A DNA stretch of 64,000 nt, taken from contig DKFP01000014.1 in assembly GCA_002452405.1 (NCBI GenBank), positions 62,001 to 126,000 of the forward strand, read 5' to 3'. Below, in pieces: positions 26,009 to 34,017 of this stretch. Under the pieces are notes generated by a model. It had not been told where the DNA came from and ran no database searches. It was given only the letters and a program-made list of their open reading frames with translations. Numbering within the stretch: the stretch's first letter is position 1; every line of letters begins with the position of its first letter. The stretch is from Deferribacteraceae bacterium UBA6793. GTDB lineage: Bacteria > Chrysiogenota > Deferribacteres > Deferribacterales > Geovibrionaceae. Position numbers and translations under genes: made by a program.

Positions 26009-26883
26009 TATTCCTCTTCCGGTTTGCAGTAGCGTAACTTTGTCGGTTTGGACTCGCCGTCTGCATTCACGGCGGTAACTGTTATGTCCAGACAGCTTTT
26101 TATCTTTCTGGGATAGATAACTGATGTGTTCTGCGTTGTAAACGTTTCACATGAAACATTTTCGCACGCTTTAATGTTGTATGAGCCGGCATTTTCAGAA
26201 TCCGACCATGCGATGCGCACGTCCGCCCCTATGTTCAGCACTGTTATAGCAGCCACAGGCGCAGGGGGGGTGAGCACCCTGTTTGCGGGTATCTCTATCG
26301 TGTAGGGTGTGCCTCTGTTTCCGTCATAGTCGGAAAGGATAAGGGAAAACTTGTTGTCTACAACCGAGTCCGCAGGGAAGGTTATTGTCTTGCCTCCGGT
26401 CTGGGCGATGGTTCTTCCACCGGAATAGACGTCAAAACGGGTAAATTTATCTTCAGTTTCTATATTGACGCGATAAATTGTGCCCTCTTTATGGTACTCC
26501 GCAGAGGTGACTTTCATAGGCTTTGAATAAATAACTTTCGCCATGTACGGTTCAGAGAGAACACCATATTTAATTGATTTTTTGCGCAGTCTATAGAAAT
26601 ACTTTTCTCCGGGCAAAACGTTATCGTCAACAAAAACCGATTTGGGATCAATGAGTTTAAGTGGTGAGAACACTGAACATTCCTCACCTTCGGAAACGCC
26701 CTTTTCAATGAATAGCAGGTCTGATTCCTGATTTTCTATGCGTACCCCGTCGTCTGCCACGGAAATGAAGACAGCTGAAGGTGGCGTCATATCCGCAAGG
26801 ACGCTTTTAGGAATAGGGTCGGTTTTTTTGCCGCATCCTGCAAGGAGAACAAAAAGTGCGATGAAAAGGCTAGCGTATTTCAT
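26008..26883 (-). CDS. Predicted lipoprotein with fibronectin-III-like repeats
   Basis: The protein has 291 residues. The N-terminus MKYASLFIALFVLLAGCGKK is a lipoprotein signal with lipobox LAGC and the lipidated Cys near residue 17. The rest is beta-rich: an early ITPPSAVF-like opening (MTPPSAVFISVADDG), YFYRLRKKS, and a late NIGADVRIAWSDSENAGSYN and DITVTAVNADGESKPT. The SYN/AVN..G patterns look like fibronectin type III strands. No catalytic site is visible and the role is unknown. The gene overlaps argH by 14 bases and der by one base. A parS-like word lies inside it. Confidence 0.8.
   Translation of the reverse strand: MKYASLFIALFVLLAGCGKKTDPIPKSVLADMTPPSAVFISVADDGVRIENQESDLLFIEKGVSEGEECSVFSPLKLIDPKSVFVDDNVLPGEKYFYRLRKKSIKYGVLSEPYMAKVIYSKPMKVTSAEYHKEGTIYRVNIETEDKFTRFDVYSGGRTIAQTGGKTITFPADSVVDNKFSLILSDYDGNRGTPYTIEIPANRVLTPPAPVAAITVLNIGADVRIAWSDSENAGSYNIKACENVSCETFTTQNTSVIYPRKIKSCLDITVTAVNADGESKPTKLRYCKPEEE
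26143..26158. promoter_or_regulatory. parS-like site, diverged
   Basis: CGTTTCACATGAAACA differs from the perfect parS at the first and ninth bases but keeps the GTTTCA/TGAAAC arms. It lies inside the lipoprotein coding region. It is a weaker ParB-site candidate than the one at 12211. Confidence 0.4.
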
Positions 26884-28255
26884 TTAAAAAGTGCTTCCCG
26901 TTGTTAATCTGTGTTTCAACAGCGGTTTTTGCAGTGCCGCCGTATGCTTTTCTTGCGTTAACAGACGCCTCAAGTGTTATTGAAGAGTATATATCTGATT
27001 CTATCACATCTGAAAATCTTTTGAACTCGTCAATTGTAAGCTCGCTGATATCCACGCCCTTTTCAATGGCGTAGGCAACTGTTGAGCCGACGATGTGGTG
27101 TGACTGTCTGAACGGGACACCCTTTCGCACGAGGTAGTCGGCGTAGTCGGTTGCAGTGGAGTAGCCCGCTGTTGCCGCCTTCTCCATTTTCGGTGTGAGC
27201 AGTTTCATTTTTTCCACCATGGGTGCAAAGATTTTAAGGGAAGCCTTTATTGTGTCCACAGCGTCGAACACTGGCTCCTTGTCCTCCTGCATATCTTTGT
27301 TATAAGCTAGCGGTAAACCCTTCATAGTTGTCAGCATACTGATAAGGCTGCCGTAAACCCTTCCGGTTTTTCCGCGGATCAGCTCCGGCATGTCCGGGTT
27401 TTTTTTCTGAGGCATGATGCTGGAGCCGGTGCAGAAGTCGTCGGAAAGCTCTATGAATGCGAACTCAGAAGTGGAGTAGATTATCAGTTCTTCGGAAAAT
27501 CTTGAAAGATGCATCTGGCAGATTGCGCAGGCGGAGAGAAATTCAATTGCAAAATCTCTGTCGCTGACGGAATCCAGAGTGTTTTCGGTTGGTGCTTTGA
27601 AACCAAGCTCGTTTGCTGTGAAGTGTCTGTCTATAGGGAAGGTTGTTCCCGCAAGCGCACCGGAACCGAGCGGGGAAAAGTCCATGCGCTCAAGACAGTC
27701 GGCAAACCTGCCGTAGTCCCTTCTGAGCATCTGAAAATAAGCCATGATATACTGCGAAAAGAGTATCGGCTGCGCAGTCTGAAGGTGTGTGAAGCCGGGC
27801 ATGTACACGTCTGTATTTTTTTCAGCTTTTGCAATGATAGTCTCAAGTAGGTTCTTAACAAGCGCCATGGTTTCGGCTATCTCGGCTTTCAGATACATGC
27901 GGAAGTCCACAGCCACCTGATCGTTTCTGCTTCTGCCAGTGTGCAGACGCTTTCCTGCGTCACCTATTATCTCTGTAAGACGTTTTTCCACAGCCATGTG
28001 GATATCTTCATCTTCTGTGCGGAACTGAAACTTTCCCGATTCTATTTCGTCCAGAACCTGCGCCAGTCCCTTTTCGATGTCCTTGACGTCGGCATCGGAG
28101 ATAATCCCCTGTTTTCCGAGCATACGGGCATGTGCAAGGCTTCCTTTGATATCGTATTTATAAAATCTTTTGTCAAAGTGGATGGATGCGTTAAATTCTT
28201 CCACGAACTTGTCGGTGGGCAGCGTAAAGCGCCCTGACCACATCTTTTCGGACAT
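26870..28255 (-). CDS. argH: Argininosuccinate lyase
   Basis: The protein has 461 residues, the standard length. It splits argininosuccinate to arginine and fumarate in the last step of arginine synthesis. Visible family parts are MWSGRFTLPTDKFVEEFNAS, EDIHMAVEKRL, GRSRNDQVAVDFRMYL, PGFTHLQTAQP and the superfamily signature GSSIMPQKKNPD with its flexible catalytic-serine loop. The start is ATG 28255 after AAGGAGA. It is the first gene of an argH-lipoprotein-der unit. No other arginine genes are nearby. Confidence 0.97.
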   Translation of the reverse strand: MSEKMWSGRFTLPTDKFVEEFNASIHFDKRFYKYDIKGSLAHARMLGKQGIISDADVKDIEKGLAQVLDEIESGKFQFRTEDEDIHMAVEKRLTEIIGDAGKRLHTGRSRNDQVAVDFRMYLKAEIAETMALVKNLLETIIAKAEKNTDVYMPGFTHLQTAQPILFSQYIMAYFQMLRRDYGRFADCLERMDFSPLGSGALAGTTFPIDRHFTANELGFKAPTENTLDSVSDRDFAIEFLSACAICQMHLSRFSEELIIYSTSEFAFIELSDDFCTGSSIMPQKKNPDMPELIRGKTGRVYGSLISMLTTMKGLPLAYNKDMQEDKEPVFDAVDTIKASLKIFAPMVEKMKLLTPKMEKAATAGYSTATDYADYLVRKGVPFRQSHHIVGSTVAYAIEKGVDISELTIDEFKRFSDVIESDIYSSITLEASVNARKAYGGTAKTAVETQINNGKHFLNEIR

Positions 28256-28340
28256 AATTCGGCTCTCCTTCTTAGTTCAAACTTCATATATAGGTAATTT
28301 ACCGGAATTAATCCAGATAAAACTTGAAAAATCAGATAAT

Positions 28341-28410
28341 GAGACTGCTTTACCTCCGGTTCTAAGAGACTATCGCCTGTCTTCGCGAGCATAAGCGAAG
28401 CGATCTCGTC
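28341..28410. repeat. Dispersed intergenic hairpin element, copy A
   Basis: The element begins GAGACTGCTT and ends GCGAAGCGATCTCGTC, with TCTTCGCGAGC inside. The ends are imperfect inverted copies of each other. It matches elements at 32759 and 47692 in ends and order, and lies between argH and the FUSC-like gene. Confidence 0.6.
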
Positions 28411-28461
28411 GTTGAATTATTCGTAATAACAGTTATGATAATGATATACAGGTGATAAACA

Positions 28462-28959
28462 ATGCTTAGGAATTTATTGAACAACATGTGGGTGAAGCAC
28501 TCTTTCTGGACAGCCACGGCTGCCATGATATCCCTTTATACGGCAAAGCTGCTGAGTCTGTCCGAGTTTTACTGGGCACCCATATCGGCAATAATAGTGA
28601 TGCAGTCGACTCTGGGTCAGTCGTGGGACACTTCCAAACAGAGGCTCATCGGCACTGTGATAGGCGCTGTGTTCGCAGGAGCCTTCAATTTTGTATTTCC
28701 TGATGTGAATACTCTCAGTTTCGGTTTGGGAATATTCATCATGGGGATGATATGCTACGCGCTGAAACTCACCATGAGCGCATACAGGCTCGGCGGCGTA
28801 ACTTTTGCGATAATCCTTCTTATGCACCACAGTGAGGTTGCATGGCGTATCGGTTTCGACAGATTCGTGGAGGTCGCGCTTGGTATCTGCGCTGCTTTGC
28901 TGGTCAGTTTTGTGGATAACAAATGCCCCGCTATGAAGGTATTAAAAAAGGCGGCATGA
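28462..28959 (+). CDS. FUSC/aromatic-acid-exporter-like membrane protein
   Basis: The protein has 165 residues and probably five or six membrane segments, with a short cytoplasmic tail (VDNKCPAMKVLKKAA). The segment FYWAPISAIIVMQSTLGQSWDTSKQRLIGTVIGAVFAG is typical of the N-terminal half of FUSC and ArAE-type exporters, which have much larger relatives carrying a cytoplasmic domain. This one is the short form. The start is ATG 28462 after AGGTGA. Its stop lies inside the loop of the dnaJ terminator hairpin. The substrate is unknown. Confidence 0.75.
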   Translation: MLRNLLNNMWVKHSFWTATAAMISLYTAKLLSLSEFYWAPISAIIVMQSTLGQSWDTSKQRLIGTVIGAVFAGAFNFVFPDVNTLSFGLGIFIMGMICYALKLTMSAYRLGGVTFAIILLMHHSEVAWRIGFDRFVEVALGICAALLVSFVDNKCPAMKVLKKAA

Positions 28960-28967
28960 AAGCCGCC
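28950..28967 (-). terminator. Terminator of the hrcA-grpE-dnaK-dnaJ operon
   Basis: On the minus strand GGCGGC, six-base loop, GCCGCC is followed by TTTTTTAATA, a canonical terminator 13 bases past the dnaJ stop. The FUSC stop codon lies within its loop on the other strand. Confidence 0.9.
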
Positions 28968-28979
28968 ATATATATAGGA

Positions 28980-30098
28980 TTATCCTTTAAAAAATTCTTT
29001 CATCCTGTCCCAGAGTGATTTCTGGGAGTGGTACGTTTCCTCTGTAACTGTCAGATCAAACTGCTCCAGAAGCTCTTTCTGGTCTTTCGTGAGTTGTGTC
29101 GGCAAAAGCACTTTAAGCTCTATGTTCATGTTGCCTATGCCGATCCCCTGAACGTCAGGAAGTCCCTTTCCTTTCAGGATTATCTTGTCTCCTGGCTGTG
29201 AGCCGGGTTTGATGGTTATCTTTTCGTTACCGTTCAGCGTGGGTATCTCTATTGACCTGCCGAGTATCGCATCGACAAAGGATATCGGCAGCTCCATATA
29301 TATCTCTCTGCCTTCCCTTTTGAACAGCTTGTGCGGAATAACTGAAACCTCGATGAAAAGGTCGCCTGCGGGACCGCTGTTACTGCCGGAGTTTCCTTTT
29401 CCGGAGAGACGCATTGTCATGCCGTCTTCTATTCCGGCGGGAACCTTAACGTTGAGCTTTGTTGTGACGCGCTTTGTACCTTCACCGCGGCACTCTTTGC
29501 AGAGTTCTTTGATGATCTGTCCTGTGCCGCCGCATGTGCCACATGGGGTGCTGATGGCAAAAAGTCCCTGTCTTCGCTGTATGGTGCCGGAACCGTGGCA
29601 TGTATGGCATGTTTCAACGGCACCCGGTTCTGCGCCTGTTCCGTCGCAACGGGAGCAGCTCTCTGTTTTAGGTACATTGAGTTCCTTTTCGCAGCCGAAC
29701 GCCGCCTCTTCAAAAGTTATCTCAAGGCTCATCTGTATGTTTGTGCCCTTCTGGGGTCTGCGTTTGCGTCTGGTGCTGCCCGCTGTGCCGAAGAAATCGC
29801 CGAACACGTCTCCGAAGAACTCCTCGAAGATGGTATCGCCTCCGAAACCTCCACCGCCGCCGAATCCGTTATTTTTATCGTCAAAGACCCTTCCGTACTG
29901 GTCGTATTGCGCACGTTTCGTGCCGTCGGACAGAACGGAATATGCCTCGTTAATCTCTCTGAATTTTTCTTCCGCCTCTTTGTTCCCCTGATTTCTGTCG
30001 GGGTGATACTGCATGGCGAGTTTTCTATATGCTTTTTTCAGTTCAGTTTCTGTGGCGTTTTTATTAACGCCCAGAGTTTCATAGTAATCTTTAGCCAA
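28980..30098 (-). CDS. dnaJ: Chaperone DnaJ
   Basis: The protein has 372 residues. It is the Hsp40 co-chaperone that stimulates DnaK. The J domain opens AKDYYETLGVNKNATE and has the HPD motif in YHPDRNQG, followed by a Gly/Phe-rich stretch. The zinc-binding part has four CxxCxGxG units (CSRCDGTG, CHTCHGSG, CGTCGGTG, CKECRGEG). The start is an unusual TTG at 30098, with GGAGCGG upstream; no in-frame ATG gives a better beginning. It is the last gene of the heat-shock operon, separated from dnaK by 143 bases that hold a terminator-like hairpin and a repeat pair, so its level may be lower than that of dnaK. Confidence 0.96.
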   Translation of the reverse strand: MAKDYYETLGVNKNATETELKKAYRKLAMQYHPDRNQGNKEAEEKFREINEAYSVLSDGTKRAQYDQYGRVFDDKNNGFGGGGGFGGDTIFEEFFGDVFGDFFGTAGSTRRKRRPQKGTNIQMSLEITFEEAAFGCEKELNVPKTESCSRCDGTGAEPGAVETCHTCHGSGTIQRRQGLFAISTPCGTCGGTGQIIKELCKECRGEGTKRVTTKLNVKVPAGIEDGMTMRLSGKGNSGSNSGPAGDLFIEVSVIPHKLFKREGREIYMELPISFVDAILGRSIEIPTLNGNEKITIKPGSQPGDKIILKGKGLPDVQGIGIGNMNIELKVLLPTQLTKDQKELLEQFDLTVTEETYHSQKSLWDRMKEFFKG

Positions 30099-30119
30099 GA
30101 TGCCGCTCCAAAACTTGTT

Positions 30120-30204
30120 CCCCTCTTTGATAAAGAAGGGTTAGGGAAGATTTATATTAAAAAATCTGTCACCCATCCCTTTATAAAGGAGGTTGGGAAA
30201 TAAA
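30120..30204. repeat. Pair of imperfect palindromic repeats between dnaK and dnaJ
   Basis: Two related words of about 34 bases lie in this stretch: CCCTCTTTGATAAAGAAGGG then TTAGGGAAGATTT, and CCCATCCCTTTATAAAGGAGG then TTGGGAAATAAA. Each contains a hairpin with TTTAT-type centre and CCC/GGG ends. They look like a small extragenic palindromic repeat in two copies. Confidence 0.5.
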
Positions 30205-30205
30205 G

Positions 30206-30234
30206 AAAGGGCTGATAAATATTACCAGCCCTTT
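30206..30234 (-). terminator. Hairpin terminator after dnaK
   Basis: Read on the minus strand AAAGGGCTG, an 11-base loop, CAGCCCTTT is a nine-pair stem eight bases after the dnaK stop, with a weakly T-rich tail (CTTTATT). It may partly terminate before dnaJ. Confidence 0.6.
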
Positions 30235-30241
30235 TTGATAA

Positions 30242-32164
30242 TTATTTCTTGTCGTCTTTAACTTCTTCAAACTCAGCGTCAACCACATCGTCTGCGGGTT
30301 TTTGCTGTGCACCCTCTGTGCCGTCGGGAGACTGAGGCTCCTGTTGCTGTGCCTGAGCCGCTTTATAAATTTCTTCCGCAAGTTTATGAGCAGCCTTTGT
30401 CAGCTCCTCGATTGCGGCGTTGATTGCGGCGGGGTCTTCACCTGCTGATTTCTCTTTCAGGTCGGCAAGAGCTTTTTCGATAGCCTCTTTTGTCTGTGTA
30501 TCAACCTTGTCACCGTGTTCAGACAGTGACTTTTCAGTTGAATAGACCAGAGTATCCGCCTGATTTCTCGCTTCTACGAGCTCTTTTTTCTTTTTGTCGG
30601 CGTCGGCGTTAAGTTCCGCGTCTTTAACCATCTTGTTTATCTCTTCATCGGAAAGACCGCTTGAAGGAGTGATGCGGATTGACTGTTCCTTGCCTGTTCC
30701 CTGATCTTTTGCGGAAACGTGGAGGATACCGTTTGCATCTATATCGAAAGTAACTTCAATCTGCGGAACGCCGCGGGGAGCCGCGGGGATGCCTACGAGG
30801 TCGAAACGTCCGATGTGTTTATTGTCGCCTGCCATTTCACGTTCGCCCTGAAGCACGCTGATGGTAACTGATGTCTGGCTGTCAGCAGCGGTTGTAAACG
30901 TCTGACTCTGACGTGCGGGTATTGTAGTGTTTCTGGGGATGATTTTAGTCATAACGCCGCCCAGAGTCTCGATACCAAGTGACAGAGGTGTAACGTCGAG
31001 CAGAAGAACGTCTTTAACGTCGCCCGCAAGAACCGCACCCTGAATAGCCGCGCCAACTGCTACGACTTCATCGGGGTTGATGCCTTTGTGGGGTTCTTTG
31101 CCGAAAAATTCTTTAACCTTCTGCTGAACAAGGGGCATACGGGTCATACCGCCGACAAGGATAACCTCGTCGATCTGGCTTGCGGAGAGACCTGCATCCT
31201 GAAGAGCTTTTTTGCAAGGTTCGAGAGAGTTCACCACCAGATCCATAACCAGAGACTCGAATTTTGCTCTGGAAAGTTTTACCACAAGGTGTTTGGGACC
31301 TGTAGCGTCGGCAGTGATGAACGGAAGGTTTATCTCTGTTTCGCCGGCAGTTGAAAGTTCGTGTTTTGCTTTTTCAGCAGCCTCTTTCAGACGCTGGAGA
31401 GCCATTTTGTCGTTGCGCAGGTCGATACCGTTTGATTTCTGGAATTCAGCCACCAGCCACTCAACTACGCGCATATCGAAGTCGTCACCGCCGAGGAAAG
31501 TATCGCCGTTGGTTGATTTAACTTCGAAAACGCCGTCGCCCAGTTCAAGGATGGAGATATCGAAAGTACCGCCGCCAAGGTCGTACACTGCGATTTTCTC
31601 GTCGTGTTTTTTGTCCAGACCGTATGCAAGCGCAGCCGCTGTGGGTTCGTTGATGATACGGAGTACGTTGAGACCGGCGATTCTGCCTGCGTCTTTCGTA
31701 GCCTGACGCTGCGCATCGTTGAAGTATGCGGGAACGGTGATAACCGCGTCTGTGACTGTTTCGCCGAGGTAGTCCTCAGCAGTGGATTTCAGCTTCTGAA
31801 GTATCATAGCCGAAACTTCCTGAGGAGCATATTTTTTACCTTTAACTTCGACCCATGCGTCGTTGTTATCGGAGCCTACTATATTGTAGGGAAGAACTTT
31901 CTTCGCTTTTGCCACTTCGGGCGCGTCAGATTTTCGTCCGATGAGACGTTTGATAGAGAAAATTGTGTTTTCGGGGTTGGTTATCGCCTGTCTTTTCGCC
32001 AGCATACCGACCAGTCTGTCAGAATCTGTGAACGCCACAACTGAAGGGGTGGTAAGCGCGCCTTCGGAGTTTGCGATAACTTTAGGCTGTCCGCCCTCCA
32101 TAATGCTTACGCATGAGTTTGTGGTTCCAAGGTCAATACCGATAACCTTTTTGGATGTTGCCAT
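30242..32164 (-). CDS. dnaK: Chaperone DnaK (Hsp70)
   Basis: The protein has 640 residues. It is the ATP-driven Hsp70 chaperone. The nucleotide-binding domain starts KVIGIDLGTTNSCVSIMEGG and includes AVITVPAYFNDAQRQATKDA, NEPTAAALAYGL and VGGMTRMPLVQ. The substrate-binding domain has LLLDVTPLSLGIETLGGV and RNTTIPARQSQTFTTA. The lid ends in a Gln/Pro-rich stretch and an acidic EEVKDDKK tail, close to the EEVD-type end of bacterial DnaK. The start is ATG 32164 after a strong AGGAGGA. The gene follows grpE by 27 bases. Confidence 0.98.
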   Translation of the reverse strand: MATSKKVIGIDLGTTNSCVSIMEGGQPKVIANSEGALTTPSVVAFTDSDRLVGMLAKRQAITNPENTIFSIKRLIGRKSDAPEVAKAKKVLPYNIVGSDNNDAWVEVKGKKYAPQEVSAMILQKLKSTAEDYLGETVTDAVITVPAYFNDAQRQATKDAGRIAGLNVLRIINEPTAAALAYGLDKKHDEKIAVYDLGGGTFDISILELGDGVFEVKSTNGDTFLGGDDFDMRVVEWLVAEFQKSNGIDLRNDKMALQRLKEAAEKAKHELSTAGETEINLPFITADATGPKHLVVKLSRAKFESLVMDLVVNSLEPCKKALQDAGLSASQIDEVILVGGMTRMPLVQQKVKEFFGKEPHKGINPDEVVAVGAAIQGAVLAGDVKDVLLLDVTPLSLGIETLGGVMTKIIPRNTTIPARQSQTFTTAADSQTSVTISVLQGEREMAGDNKHIGRFDLVGIPAAPRGVPQIEVTFDIDANGILHVSAKDQGTGKEQSIRITPSSGLSDEEINKMVKDAELNADADKKKKELVEARNQADTLVYSTEKSLSEHGDKVDTQTKEAIEKALADLKEKSAGEDPAAINAAIEELTKAAHKLAEEIYKAAQAQQQEPQSPDGTEGAQQKPADDVVDAEFEEVKDDKK

Positions 32165-32191
32165 TGTGTCCTCCTGAGATTGTATATCTTA

Positions 32192-32719
32192 TTACTTATT
32201 CCTTTTGTTGACCTTCACTTTTGAGGGGCGAACCACTCTGCCGTGGAGGGTGTATCCTTTCTGAAGCACCATCAGTACCTTGTTGTCTTCATAGTCTTCA
32301 TCGCAGTCGACCATCAGCGCCTCGTGGAACTGGGGGTTGAAGTCGTCGCCGATGTTAAGCTCTATCTCTTTCAGCCCGTATTTTTCAAGGGTTTCACTCA
32401 TCTGCTTCAGCGTGAGCTGAACGCCCTCTTTCAGAGCCTCCACCGGATTTTCGCCTGAAATATGACCGAGCGCCATCTCAAAGTTGTCCATGACGGGGAA
32501 CAGCGCGGAGATAAGGTTCAGGTTGGAGTATTTCAGTTTATCGTCGAACTCCTTTGTGAGCCTTTTGCGCACGTTGTCCATTTCTGCGAGGGATCGCAGT
32601 TCGCTGTCTTTAGCCGTGGCGAGAGCCTCTGCGAGCCTTTCATTCTGCTCACGCAGAAGGGTCAGCTCATCTTTCGGTGTCTCTTCCTGCTGCTGCTCTT
32701 TGTTTTCCATGTCTTCCAT
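32192..32719 (-). CDS. grpE: Nucleotide-exchange factor GrpE
   Basis: The protein has 175 residues. It removes ADP from DnaK. The N-terminal region is a Glu/Gln-rich coiled coil (NKEQQQEETPKDELTLL, then long helix EQNERLAEALATAKD), followed by AEMDNVRKRLTKEFDD and SALFPVMDNFEMALGHI. The C-terminal beta part has VLMVLQKGYTLHGRVVRPSKVKV, the family end. The start is ATG 32719 with AGAGGA eight bases upstream. It lies between hrcA and dnaK. Confidence 0.96.
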   Translation of the reverse strand: MEDMENKEQQQEETPKDELTLLREQNERLAEALATAKDSELRSLAEMDNVRKRLTKEFDDKLKYSNLNLISALFPVMDNFEMALGHISGENPVEALKEGVQLTLKQMSETLEKYGLKEIELNIGDDFNPQFHEALMVDCDEDYEDNKVLMVLQKGYTLHGRVVRPSKVKVNKRNK

Positions 32720-32758
32720 TATCTATTTCCTCTTGCACTTATTTCCTATTAAGCAAAT

Positions 32759-32841
32759 GAGACTGCTTCGTCAGCCTATTGCTTCCTCGCAGAGACAGAA
32801 ATACGTCTTCGCGAAGAGTGAAACGACGCGGCGATCTCGTC
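32759..32841. repeat. Dispersed intergenic hairpin element, copy B
   Basis: The element begins GAGACTGCTTCGTC and ends with GACGCGGCGATCTCGTC, with GTCTTCGCGAAGAGTGAAACG inside. It is an inverted-repeat element of the same family as 28341 and 47692. It lies between hrcA and grpE inside the heat-shock transcript. Confidence 0.65.
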
Positions 32842-32882
32842 TGCTATAACGCCGGCATTGCTTTTAAACGCAGCCTTTCTAT

Positions 32883-33920
32883 TTATTTCTCTAAAAATTT
32901 GCCCATAATGCCGGAAACGAGTTCCGCGGAGCAGTCCACAACGGAAACAACGTCCGTATAACGCATCCTCTTGGGTCCGATGATCCCCAGCATTCCGATA
33001 ACATTGCCGCCTCTGGAATAGGTCTTGGTAACAAGTCCCAGTTCGCTCACCTCGGAGCGCCCGATTTCGGACCCGATGAAGATGTTTACCCCTGTAGCGT
33101 TTTGGCATTTATCAAGTATGTCGAATATGAATTTCTTTTCTTCAAATGTCTGGAAAAGTCCTTTAAGTCTGGATACGTCGCTGAACTCCGGCAGATCCAG
33201 AATGCCCGTTGTGCCGCTTACTATTATGTCCTGACCGAAATCGCCCTGATTAAAAACCCTTTCCGTAACGTTCATAACGTTGCGGTACAGGGAGTCCATG
33301 TGATTTTTCTCTTTCCGCATTTCGTCCAGAATGGAGGTTTTGACCTCCATCAGGCTTTTGTCAGCGAAGTGGGTGTTAAGATAATTGCTTATCTGGGTCA
33401 GGTCGCTGTCGGACACGTTCGGCGCAACGTCTATCATAACGTTGTGCACTATACCCGTTCTGGCAACGATGACCGCCAGAACTGTTGTGCTGTTAAGTCT
33501 TATAAATTCAATATGTTTAAGGAGCATGGTGTTGAGCTTGGGAGAGATTACAAATCCCACCGAGCGTGTCAGGCGGCTGAGATTGTCGCTGACCTTTTTG
33601 AACACGCCGTTTATGTTTTCAGCACTGCAATCATTTTTAAGCTGTTCCATAACAGCCTTGTCGGAAAGGCTGAAAGTGACCAGTCTGTCGATGTAATATC
33701 TGTAACCTTCGTCCGAAGGTATTCTGCCCGCAGAGGTATGGGGCTGAAGAATGTATCCCTTCTCCTCCAGGTCGCTCATGATGTTGCGTATGGAGGCGGG
33801 ACCGAGCTTCAGCGGACCTGTCTTTGAGATGTGTCTTGAGCCGACGGGTTCGTTGCTCTGCACAAACTCCTCAATGATTGTTTTAAGTACTGCTTCTTCT
33901 CTGTCGTTCAGGAAATTCAT
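32883..33920 (-). CDS. hrcA: Heat-inducible transcription repressor HrcA
   Basis: The protein has 345 residues. It represses heat-shock genes by binding CIRCE. The N-terminal winged helix is DREEAVLKTIIEEFVQSNEPVGSRHISK with LGPASIRNIMSDLEEKGYIL and the usual QPHTSAGRIPSDEGYRYYID. The rest is a GAF-like dimer domain with SEVSELGLVTKTYSRGG and IGPKRMRY near the end. It heads hrcA-grpE-dnaK-dnaJ, whose single CIRCE lies 17 bases upstream of its start, so the operon is autoregulated. Confidence 0.97.
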   Translation of the reverse strand: MNFLNDREEAVLKTIIEEFVQSNEPVGSRHISKTGPLKLGPASIRNIMSDLEEKGYILQPHTSAGRIPSDEGYRYYIDRLVTFSLSDKAVMEQLKNDCSAENINGVFKKVSDNLSRLTRSVGFVISPKLNTMLLKHIEFIRLNSTTVLAVIVARTGIVHNVMIDVAPNVSDSDLTQISNYLNTHFADKSLMEVKTSILDEMRKEKNHMDSLYRNVMNVTERVFNQGDFGQDIIVSGTTGILDLPEFSDVSRLKGLFQTFEEKKFIFDILDKCQNATGVNIFIGSEIGRSEVSELGLVTKTYSRGGNVIGMLGIIGPKRMRYTDVVSVVDCSAELVSGIMGKFLEK

Positions 33921-33936
33921 CGCTCACACCGTTTTG

Positions 33937-33963
33937 TTAGCACTCGTAGACAAGGAGTGCTAA
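33937..33963 (-). promoter_or_regulatory. CIRCE operator for HrcA
   Basis: TTAGCACTC, nine bases, GAGTGCTAA is an exact CIRCE inverted repeat. It lies between the promoter and the hrcA start, so HrcA should block its own operon. Confidence 0.97.
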
Positions 33964-33968
33964 AACAT

Positions 33969-33997
33969 AGAATATGAGTTGAGTCCGTTACTGTCAA
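33969..33997 (-). promoter_or_regulatory. Sigma-70 promoter of the hrcA operon
   Basis: On the minus strand TTGACA (33997-33992), a 17-base spacer and TATTCT (33974-33969) give a near-consensus vegetative promoter. The CIRCE begins six bases downstream of the -10. Confidence 0.8.
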
Positions 33998-34017
33998 GCC
34001 TTTTTTAGTATGTTTTG

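Noticed and set aside
29185..29991. Long plus-strand open frame opposite dnaJ
   Set aside because: dnaJ is certain on the other strand. The Pro/Ser-rich product is an antisense artefact.
33102..33827. Plus-strand open frame opposite hrcA
   Set aside because: The hrcA frame is conserved; this is a reverse-frame shadow.
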